The notes beneath the pieces are model-generated. The model was given only the letters and a program-made list of their open reading frames with translations. It made no database searches and was not told the DNA's origin. A program made the translations under genes and the position numbers. A DNA stretch of 14,900 nucleotides, taken from assembly GCA_036394195.1 (NCBI GenBank), contig DASWFO010000142.1, forward strand, positions 1-14,900, written 5' to 3'. This document shows, one piece after another, positions 6,177 through 11,917 of the stretch. This DNA is from DATJPD01 sp036394195. Its GTDB lineage: Bacteria; Pseudomonadota; Alphaproteobacteria; CACIAM-22H2. Within the stretch, counting starts at the first letter, position 1. Each line of letters starts with the position of its first letter.

Positions 6177-7373
6177 ATGAAGACCGCGATCATCAATCTG
6201 GGAAGCATCGTCACCGGCGACTGGCGCGAGCCGGTCGCCAAGGGCGACACGATCGTTATGGCGGACGGCAAGATCGTGTCGGTCGGCACCGCTTCGGCGG
6301 ACGCTGTGGCGGCGTGCGACGTGGTGATCGACGCCGACAAGGCGACGGCGGTCCCCGGCTTCATCGACTCCCAGGTGCACATCACGTTCGGTGACTACAC
6401 GCCGCGGCAGAAGACGGTGGGCTTCCTCGACAGCTACGTGCACGGCGGCACGACGACGTCGATCAGCGCGTCGGAGGTCCATGTGCCGGGCCGGCCCAAG
6501 GACCCGGAGGGGGTCAAGGCGCTGGCGGTCGCGGCCTTCAAGTGCTTCGAGCATTACCGCCCCGGCGGCATGCGCGTCTATGGCGGCTCGATCATCCTGG
6601 AGCCGGGTCTCGTCGAAGCGGACCTCAAGGAGATCGCCGACAAGGGTGTGTGGCTGGCCAAGGCCGGGTTCGGCGCCGTGAAGACGCCCTATGACTACGT
6701 GCCGATGATCGCCTGGGCGAAGAAATACGGCATGATCACCACCGTGCACACCGGCGGCTCGTCCATCCCCGGCTCGTCGGGGATCTGGGCGGACCATCTG
6801 CTGGCGATGCAGCCGCACGTGTCGTTCCACGTCAATGGTGGCCCGGTCGCAATGCCCGACGAGGACTTCCCGCGCATGGTCCACGATTCAGCGATCGCGC
6901 TCCAGGTCTGCACCGCCGGCAATCTGCGCACGACGCTCCTGCTCGGCGACATGGTCCGCAAGGCCAACCAGTTCGACCGCTTCCTGATCGCCACCGACAC
7001 GCCGACCGGCAGCGGCATCATGCCGCTCGGCATGATGTACACGATCACGCACCTCGCGAGCCTCACCGACATGCCGGTCGAATGGGCGATCGCCGCGGCC
7101 ACCGGCAACAACGCCAAGGTGTACCGGTTGAATTCGGGATTCCTGCGCCAGGGCTGCGACGCCGACGTGCTGGTGCTGGACGCCTGCGTCGGCGGCTCGA
7201 AAACGACCGCGTTGGATGCGCTGCGCAACGGTGACATCGCGGCGGTGGGGGCCGTGGTGACCGACGGGGTGCCGCGCTTCGTCGGCCGCAGTCGCAACAC
7301 GCCGGCGCCGATGAAGCGGGTGCGCGTGGCGCAAAACCGCGTGCCGCAGGACTACGCGCAAGCCGCGCATTGA
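6177..7373 (+). CDS. Enamidase-like amidohydrolase-superfamily protein
   Basis: A 398-residue protein resembling, along its whole length, enamidase of the Eubacterium barkeri nicotinate pathway as recalled from knowledge of that protein; that enzyme opens the cyclic enamide 6-oxo-1,4,5,6-tetrahydronicotinate. Shared blocks: GDYTPRQKT (72-80), HGGTTT (89-94), VPGRPKD (103-109), VHTGGSSIPGSS (190-201), HVNGGP (218-223), ATDTPTGSG (272-280), ATGNNAKVY (308-316) and SRNTP (372-376). Candidate metal ligands are His68, His191, His218 and Asp274. The usual first His of the His-x-His pair is Gln66 (DSQVH), and Lys162 stands where enamidase is thought to use a bridging Glu. The start at 6177 follows GGGGTGGGG; an in-frame GTG at 6168 is less likely. 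It is cotranscribed with the cupin. Likely role: hydrolysis of a cyclic amide or enamide in the cytoplasm. Exact substrate unknown. Confidence 0.88.
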   Translation: MKTAIINLGSIVTGDWREPVAKGDTIVMADGKIVSVGTASADAVAACDVVIDADKATAVPGFIDSQVHITFGDYTPRQKTVGFLDSYVHGGTTTSISASEVHVPGRPKDPEGVKALAVAAFKCFEHYRPGGMRVYGGSIILEPGLVEADLKEIADKGVWLAKAGFGAVKTPYDYVPMIAWAKKYGMITTVHTGGSSIPGSSGIWADHLLAMQPHVSFHVNGGPVAMPDEDFPRMVHDSAIALQVCTAGNLRTTLLLGDMVRKANQFDRFLIATDTPTGSGIMPLGMMYTITHLASLTDMPVEWAIAAATGNNAKVYRLNSGFLRQGCDADVLVLDACVGGSKTTALDALRNGDIAAVGAVVTDGVPRFVGRSRNTPAPMKRVRVAQNRVPQDYAQAAH

Positions 7374-7399
7374 CAGTTGACCGGGGGCCTGGGGAGGAC

Positions 7400-7603
7400 A
7401 TGAAGAAGGCGAATCTGCACGGGTATCACGTGCGCAAGACGCTCGTGCTGATGGGGGACGGCAGCCGCTCCGGCTGCGCTGCGGGGTTGACCGAACGTCT
7501 CGTCAACGCTCAACCATTATGTCAACGGTCTGAACGCCGATTCACCCATGCGCCGCAATGGTTTCCAGGAACCGTTGATCTGTTGACGCGGTGTCTGGGG
7601 TGA
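7400..7603 (+). CDS. Possible truncated or spurious small ORF after the amidohydrolase
   Basis: An ATG preceded by GGGGAGG opens a 67-codon frame 26 bp after the amidohydrolase stop. The first 20 or so residues (Met-Lys-Lys start, then HGYHVRKTLVLMGDG) look like a genuine gene beginning. The remainder is Cys-, Arg- and Gln-rich and unlike a natural protein, and it overlaps a perfect hairpin at 7461-7477 and several GTTGAC/GTCAAC motifs. It may be the first codons of a third operon gene cut off by rearrangement, with the frame running on by chance. No family recognised. Confidence 0.25.
   Translation: MKKANLHGYHVRKTLVLMGDGSRSGCAAGLTERLVNAQPLCQRSERRFTHAPQWFPGTVDLLTRCLG
7461..7477. repeat. Perfect 7-bp stem, 3-nt loop hairpin
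   Basis: GCAGCCG at 7461-7467 pairs exactly with CGGCTGC at 7471-7477 across loop CTC. The GC-rich stem lies 88 bp past the amidohydrolase stop. No T-tract follows, so it is not a classical intrinsic terminator, but it could stop or stabilise the end of the cupin-amidohydrolase mRNA. Confidence 0.4.
7485..7587. repeat. Cluster of GTTGAC/GTCAAC motifs and inverted repeats
   Basis: GTTGAC or its complement GTCAAC occurs at 7487-7492, 7502-7507, 7521-7526 and 7582-7587, with one more copy just outside at 7376-7381. Two inverted repeats are built from the same words: GGTTGA (7485-7490) with TCAACC (7510-7515), and TCAACGGT (7522-7529) with ACCGTTGA (7571-7578). This density suggests half-sites for a DNA-binding regulator. 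Some copies could also be -35-like elements. No regulator gene is visible nearby. Confidence 0.35.
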
Positions 7604-7807
7604 TACGCGCACAGTGCGGCACGGCGTCCCGAAGAATTGCAGAATTGCACTGCCGGTTTTCACCTGCCGCAATTCTTTTCAGCCGAATTCGCAATCCGAT
7701 TCAATGGCGTGCGAAAACAATTGCAGTATTGCGCGCGATTCAGGGGGGCGCCCCCGACAAGTGGCGCAGAGCAAAGGCCGCTATCGCGGCAGCTCGGAGC
7801 GCCCCAT
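7604..7807. other. Non-coding, AT-richer junction region
   Basis: About 200 bp with no convincing gene. The short frames here lack ribosome-binding sites and family likeness. Base composition falls noticeably around 7630-7740 compared with both sides, and the stretch is rich in AATTGC/GCAATT words, ending in a GGGGGGCGCCCCC block near 7743-7755. It separates the enamidase operon from the broken FMN reductase and may mark a recombination junction or a regulatory region. Confidence 0.5.
7633..7676. repeat. Tandem AGAATTGC repeat with inverted copy
   Basis: AGAATTGC is repeated head to tail at 7633-7640 and 7641-7648, and its exact reverse complement GCAATTCT lies at 7669-7676. The inner copy and the inverted copy could form an 8-bp stem around a 20-base loop, followed by TTTC. 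Further related words (AATTCGCAAT, CAATTGCAGTATTGC) follow up to about 7732. It could be an operator array, a weak terminator or the end of a lost mobile element; no element was identified. Confidence 0.45.
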
Positions 7808-8352
7808 CAGGAACTGATCGACCGCGCGCGCGGCCTGGCGGCCCTCGCGTTCGCGGCCCGCAGTGCCCGCGCCAAGGGGCGGAGGTCACCGAGATCGACC
7901 TGCGGAGCTTCGATCTGCCGCTGTACGATGGCGATCTCGAGCGCCGCAAGGGGCTGCCGCCGAGGGGACTGGAGCTGCGCGAGATCTTCAAGGCGCATCC
8001 GGCCCTTCTGGTCGGCGTCACCGAATACAACGGCGGCATCACGCCGCTGCTGAAGAACGCGATCGACTGAGTGTCGCGGCCGCACGGCGGCGAGCCCAAT
8101 CTGGCGGCGATCCGCGGCAAGGGGGTGCCGCTGATCTCCTGCTCGGCCGGAGCGCTCGGCGGCTCGCGCGCGCAGGCGCATCTGCGGCGGTCGTTCCAGG
8201 TCATGGGCTGCGTGCTGATCCCGGAGACGGTGACCTTGCCGTTTGCCGAAACCGCGTTCGCTGGCGACGAGCCGAAGCATCCCGCGGTGCGCGAGTTCGT
8301 GACTATCGCGACCGGGCACCTCGTCGACGTCGCGGACAAGATGACGGGATAG
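7808..8352 (+). pseudogene. NADPH-dependent FMN reductase family, frameshifted and interrupted
   Basis: The pieces spell a flavodoxin-fold FMN reductase. QELIDRARG... ARAKG is read from 7808 to the G-run at 7876-7879. Then, after a shift of one base, GAEVTEIDLRSFDLPLYDGDLE continues with EYNGGITPLLKNAID. A TGA at 8068-8070 stands exactly where the family has Trp (NAIDW), and the same frame continues with VSRP, then SAGALGG and a normal C-terminus to TAG at 8350-8352. Restoring one G in the run and changing TGA to TGG would rejoin all visible parts. The N-terminal Gly-Ser-x-Arg nucleotide-binding loop and a start codon are missing. Intact enzymes reduce FMN or quinones with NAD(P)H and may serve flavin-dependent oxygenases. 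This copy is almost certainly inactive unless the lesions are assembly errors. Confidence 0.82.
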
Positions 8353-8540
8353 AGGCGGTCCGCGACGCGCGGCCGAGTGCATGCGCCGCTGGGCGGATTG
8401 GGCGCGCCAACGACATGTCCGCGACGATTCGTTAGCGCGGCCAGGACTGGCGATCTCCGACTTTAGTTCGCTTGTACCTTCGTCGATACCGCGGCAGGCT
8501 CAGGTGCAGAATAAAGACGAGGACAGGGGGTCACGATCCT

Positions 8541-9185
8541 ATGGGGGAGCCTGACCGAATTCACATTTTGCGCCACGCGATGGCCGCGTGGTTGATGCAG
8601 CCGGACATCGTGCAGCGGCTTGCATCCATCGAAGGCCATCTCTCGGACGAAGAAGGAGGCGCCCTGCTGCTGGCGGCTCTGCACGGGCCCGGTCAGGGTG
8701 CCGTCGTCGAGATCGGGAGCTTTATGGGCCGCTCCACCTGTTTTCTCGCCCTCGGGTGCAAGATGGCCGGCCGGGGCAAGGTGATCGCGATCGACCACTT
8801 TCTCGGTTCGCCCCAGCAGCAGCGCGGCGGCGCCTACGAAGCCGCCGAAGTCGTCTTGCGGGGGACCACCTATCCGAAGTTCTGCGAGAACATCGGCCAA
8901 GCCGGGCTCACGGATTACGTCCACGCAACGAGGAAGTGCTCGGAAGACTCCGCCTGTGGATGGACGACCAAAATTCGCCTGCTGTTTATCGACGGTGACC
9001 ACGCTTATGAGTCGGTCAAACGGGACTTCACGCTGTACGCGCCTCATGTTGAACCGGAGGGCCTGATCTGTTTCCACGACGTCAATTGGCCGGACGTCGC
9101 GCGATTTCATCAGGAACTTATCTCATGCGGATGGCGCCATGAGTTCCGGGTTCACAGCCTCGCCGCCATCTCACATCCTGCATAG
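8541..9185 (+). CDS. Class I SAM-dependent methyltransferase (Methyltransf_24 type)
   Basis: A 214-residue protein with a Rossmann-fold methyltransferase core. Motif I is VVEIGSFMGRST (55-66), the SAM-ribose-binding acidic residue lies in VIAIDHF (81-87), and the characteristic LLFIDGDHAYESVKRDF (147-163) and GLICFHDVNW (174-183) follow; these resemble family-24 and cephalosporin-hydroxylase-like methyltransferases often linked with glycan or secondary-metabolite modification. The acceptor is unknown. The ATG at 8541 follows AGGGGG at a 10-base spacing; a TTG-initiated reading from 8472 is less likely. By eye its composition is less GC-rich than its neighbours, and it carries five Cys. It is flanked by a broken reductase gene on the left and a reductase tail on the right, has its own 188-bp upstream gap, and shows no obvious link to the catabolic genes, so it may have been acquired separately. 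Confidence 0.85.
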   Translation: MGEPDRIHILRHAMAAWLMQPDIVQRLASIEGHLSDEEGGALLLAALHGPGQGAVVEIGSFMGRSTCFLALGCKMAGRGKVIAIDHFLGSPQQQRGGAYEAAEVVLRGTTYPKFCENIGQAGLTDYVHATRKCSEDSACGWTTKIRLLFIDGDHAYESVKRDFTLYAPHVEPEGLICFHDVNWPDVARFHQELISCGWRHEFRVHSLAAISHPA

Positions 9186-9198
9186 CTGCATCTAAAGG

Positions 9199-9231
9199 CT
9201 CGTCAACGCCGCGGACAAGATGACAAGCTAA
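9199..9231 (+). pseudogene. 3'-end remnant of a second FMN reductase-like gene
   Basis: These 33 bases match the last 33 bases of the FMN reductase pseudogene (8320-8352) at 27 positions and keep the same frame, encoding LVNAADKMTS-stop against LVDVADKMTG-stop. Several of the differences are silent or conservative, as expected of a diverged coding paralogue rather than a recent copy. Nothing of the rest of the gene is visible to the left, where the methyltransferase begins its 3' end. It is read as the leftover tail of a tandem paralogue. Confidence 0.55.
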
Positions 9232-9298
9232 GCGTCGGCGCTTTCTATTGTACGCCCGGGGGTGCGCCGCTACAGTCGGCGACGCTCAACCTGTGGCG

Positions 9299-10162
9299 AT
9301 GATGCTGGAGCTGCTCCCCCAATTCATTTTTAACGGACTTCTGATCGGGGCGAGCTACGCCCTGGTGGCCGTCGGCCTCACCATGATTTTCGGCATCATG
9401 AACATCGCCAACTTCGCGCACGGCGAGTTCTACATGCTGGGCGGGTGTATCGCCTTCTACCTGATCGATGCGTTCGGCATTAACTATCTGCTGGCCGTGC
9501 CGCTGACGGTCGTCATCGTCGGGGCACTGGGGCTGGTGCTGGAACGGCTGATCTTCCGCCGGCTGCGCGGCAAGCCGGCGGTCTCGAGCGTGCTGGCGAC
9601 CATCGGGCTTGGGCTGGTCGTGCAGAACACGGCGCTGGCGTTCTGGGGCCCGCAGCCGCGCCCGATCCCCACCTCGTTTTCGCGTCTTCCGGTCCAGCTC
9701 GGGCCGATTTTCACCACCGAGGCGCGCATTTTTGCCGTCGCGGTGACGGTGGGCGCCCTGGTGCTGGTCCATCTGTTCCTCAATCGCACCCTGTGGGGAA
9801 CCGCGATGCGCGCCACGTTCCAGCAGGCGGAAGCCGCGGCCCTGGCGGCGATCCCGATCGACCGCGTGCAGACGATGACCTTCGCCCTGGGGGCGGCGCT
9901 GGCGGCGCTGGGCGGCGCCCTGCTCGGCGCGATTTTCTTCGTTCACCCGACCATGGGCGGCACCGAGACGCTCAAAGCCTTCATCGTGGTGATCCTGGGC
10001 GGGCTCGGCAGTATCCCCGGCAGCATGGTCGGCGGATTGATCCTCGGACTCGCCGAAAGCTTCGGCACCGTGGTGTCGTCCGCGTACAAGGACGCCATGG
10101 GATTTGCGCTCGTCATTTTCGTCCTGATCTATCGGCCGGATGGCCTTTTTAAGCGATCCTAG
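9299..10162 (+). CDS. livH: Branched-chain amino acid-type ABC transporter permease (LivH family)
   Basis: A 287-residue inner-membrane permease of the HAAT family with about eight hydrophobic segments. The diagnostic N-terminal block, GLTMIFGIMNIANFAHGEFYMLGG, lies at about residues 26-49. The later Ala-Ile-Pro-Ile-Asp-Arg-Val-x-x-Met-Thr-Phe-Ala-Leu-Gly-Ala-Ala-Leu-Ala-Ala-Leu-Gly-Gly region is the cytoplasmic coupling loop plus helix that meets the ATPase. The C-terminal Gly-Gly-Leu-Gly-Ser-Ile-Pro-Gly-Ser-Met-x-Gly-Gly motif is also typical. It pairs with LivM to form the channel. The start is uncertain: two consecutive ATGs (9299 and 9302) lack a clear Shine-Dalgarno, and an in-frame TTG at 9248 would add 17 residues. 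A TATTGT at 9246-9251 is a possible -10. Its end overlaps livM by 23 bp. The substrate may be a branched-chain amino acid, amide, urea or aromatic acid; HAAT importers vary. Confidence 0.92.
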   Translation: MMLELLPQFIFNGLLIGASYALVAVGLTMIFGIMNIANFAHGEFYMLGGCIAFYLIDAFGINYLLAVPLTVVIVGALGLVLERLIFRRLRGKPAVSSVLATIGLGLVVQNTALAFWGPQPRPIPTSFSRLPVQLGPIFTTEARIFAVAVTVGALVLVHLFLNRTLWGTAMRATFQQAEAAALAAIPIDRVQTMTFALGAALAALGGALLGAIFFVHPTMGGTETLKAFIVVILGGLGSIPGSMVGGLILGLAESFGTVVSSAYKDAMGFALVIFVLIYRPDGLFKRS

Positions 10163-11135
10163 TCGCTCGCCGGCACGGATGGCCGCGTGGGCTGTCCTCC
10201 TTGTCGCGCTGTTGTCGGCCCCCGTTGTGCTTGGCGAGGGTTACGAGCTCCATCTCCTGATCGTCTCGGCGATCTTCGTGATGTTGAGCTCCGGCCTGTC
10301 GCTCATCGTTGGTCACGCTGGGCTGCTGTCCTTGGGTCACGCGGCGTTCTTTGGCCTCGGCGCGTATACGTCGGCGCTGCTGTACCTGAGGCTGGGCGTG
10401 CCCATGTGGGGCGGCTTGCCGGCGGCGGCCCTGGTCAGTGGCGGCGCTGCGTACCTGATCGGCCTCCTGGTGCTGAAGGTACGGGGGCATCGCTTCATCA
10501 TCACCACCATCGCGTTTGCCGAGATTGCCCGCCTGGTCGCGGTCAACACGGTCGACCTGACCCGGGGGCAAATGGGCCTCGCCGGGATTCAAGCGCCGAC
10601 GATCACGGTTCCAGGTCTGGGCACGCTCGATTTCGGCGCCAAGACGGAGTTCTATTATCTCACCCTCGCGTTTGCTGCGATTTGCGTGTGGACGGTGGCC
10701 CGCATCGTGCGCTCGCCGATCGGCTGGGGGCTCGCCGCCGTGCGCGAAAACGAGAACCTCGGTGAGTCGGTCGGTGTCAGCGCCTACCGGCATTCGATGA
10801 TCGCGTTCCTTGTCGGCGGCGCGTTCGCCGGGATCGCCGGATCGCTGCACGCGCACTACATGAACTTCGTCAGCCCTGACCTGTTTCTGTTTTCCTATAC
10901 GACCACGATGCTGGTCATGGTCGTGATCGGCGGCCGGACGACGATCGCCGGGCCGGTGATCGGCGCGGTCGTCTTCACCTTTCTGCCCGAATATCTCCGC
11001 TTCGTGCATCAGTACCGGCTGATCGTCCTGGGCGCGATCCTCCTGATCACCGTGATGCTGTGCCCCGGCGGCTTCGTCGAGCTGTGGGAGCGCTGGCGCC
11101 GGCGCGCGGCCGTGCCGGCGGTAGGGGCCTCGTGA
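10140..11135 (+). CDS. livM: Branched-chain amino acid-type ABC transporter permease (LivM family)
   Basis: A 331-residue partner permease with eight to nine predicted membrane segments. Family hallmarks are GLSLIVGHAGLLSLGHAAFF with GLGAYTSALL near residues 53-82, and the coupling-loop region AVRENENLGESVGVSAYRHS followed by a Gly/Ala-rich helix with GGAFAGIAGSLHAHY. These match the LivM signature, in which the AVRENE segment contacts the ATPases. The first helix starts after a short polar N-terminus, with no cleavable signal. The ATG lies inside the end of livH (23-bp overlap), and the TGA overlaps the GTG of livG, so translation is coupled through the operon. Confidence 0.93.
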   Translation: MAFLSDPSRSPARMAAWAVLLVALLSAPVVLGEGYELHLLIVSAIFVMLSSGLSLIVGHAGLLSLGHAAFFGLGAYTSALLYLRLGVPMWGGLPAAALVSGGAAYLIGLLVLKVRGHRFIITTIAFAEIARLVAVNTVDLTRGQMGLAGIQAPTITVPGLGTLDFGAKTEFYYLTLAFAAICVWTVARIVRSPIGWGLAAVRENENLGESVGVSAYRHSMIAFLVGGAFAGIAGSLHAHYMNFVSPDLFLFSYTTTMLVMVVIGGRTTIAGPVIGAVVFTFLPEYLRFVHQYRLIVLGAILLITVMLCPGGFVELWERWRRRAAVPAVGAS

Positions 11136-11917
11136 CCGCGGCCCTCCTTGCCGTCGATGATGTGTCGGTGAATTTCGGCGGCGTCGCGGCGCTGCGCAAC
11201 GTGTCGTTCGCCGTGCCGGCGCGCCGCATCGTCAGCGTGATCGGCCCGAACGGCGCCGGCAAGACCACGCTGTTCAACGTCATCACCGGCTTTCGAAAGC
11301 CGACCACGGGAGCGGTGCGGATCGACGGCGCGGCGGCGCTCGGGTTGCCGCCGCACCAGATTGCGCGCCGCGGACTCGTCCGGACCTTCCAGAAGACGGA
11401 GGTGTTTCCCGACCTCACGGTCTACGAATGCACGCGCATCGGCTTGTTGAACCACGCTCAGCCCGGCGTGCTCGAGGTCTTGTTCGGCAGCCGTAAGCTG
11501 ACCCAGTTCATCGACGCGGCCAAGACCGAGGTGGCGCTCATCCTGGAAACGGTCGGGCTCGGCCGCAAGGCGGCACATCTGGCGCGCGAGCTGTCCTACG
11601 GCGAGCAGCGCCTCCTCGAAGTGGCGGTGGCGTTGGCGGCTCGGCCGCGTCTCATCCTCCTGGATGAGCCGTCGAGCGGCTTGAACGCGGAGGAATCACT
11701 CCGGCTTGCCGACCTCATCCGGCGTTTGCGCGATCAGGGGATGAGCGTGATGCTGATCGAGCACAACATGAACGTCGTCATGAGCGTCTCGGACACGGTC
11801 GTGGTGCTCCACCATGGCGAGAAGATCGCCGAGGGAAGACCCGCGGACATCGGCCGCGATGCCGCGGTCGTGTCAGCGTATCTCGGCCGGGACTGGGGGC
11901 AAGATGCTGCGGGTTAA
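11132..11917 (+). CDS. livG: Branched-chain amino acid-type ABC transporter ATPase (LivG family)
   Basis: A 261-residue ATPase with Walker A GPNGAGKTT (38-46), Q-loop Phe-Gln-Lys in TFQKTEVFPDLTVYE (85-99), signature LSYGEQ (154-159), Walker B LILLDEP (174-180) and H-loop His211 in LIEHNMNVVM. The Arg-Thr-Phe-Gln and EHNM...V segments and the insert between about 105 and 130 are LivG-type and distinguish it from LivF. The start is a GTG at 11132 whose last two bases overlap the livM TGA (GTGA); upstream in-frame starts lie within livM and look like shadows. Signature LSYGEQ rather than LSGGQ is normal for LivG. It forms the ATPase pair with LivF on the cytoplasmic face. Confidence 0.93.
   Translation: MTAALLAVDDVSVNFGGVAALRNVSFAVPARRIVSVIGPNGAGKTTLFNVITGFRKPTTGAVRIDGAAALGLPPHQIARRGLVRTFQKTEVFPDLTVYECTRIGLLNHAQPGVLEVLFGSRKLTQFIDAAKTEVALILETVGLGRKAAHLARELSYGEQRLLEVAVALAARPRLILLDEPSSGLNAEESLRLADLIRRLRDQGMSVMLIEHNMNVVMSVSDTVVVLHHGEKIAEGRPADIGRDAAVVSAYLGRDWGQDAAG

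Noticed and set aside
5691..6884. 397-codon minus-strand frame opposite the cupin and amidohydrolase
   Set aside because: It spans two real genes and the gap between them and is extremely rich in Arg, Asp and His; a shadow of the third-position GC bias.
8068..8070. Selenocysteine or programmed TGA readthrough
   Set aside because: The family has Trp here, not Cys; no hairpin resembling a bacterial SECIS was recognised just after it, and the gene carries a further frameshift and lacks its start, so decay is simpler.
7374..9300. Insertion sequence or prophage attachment site
   Set aside because: No transposase or integrase fragment, no target-site duplication and no paired terminal inverted repeats could be identified, although the region is clearly rearranged.
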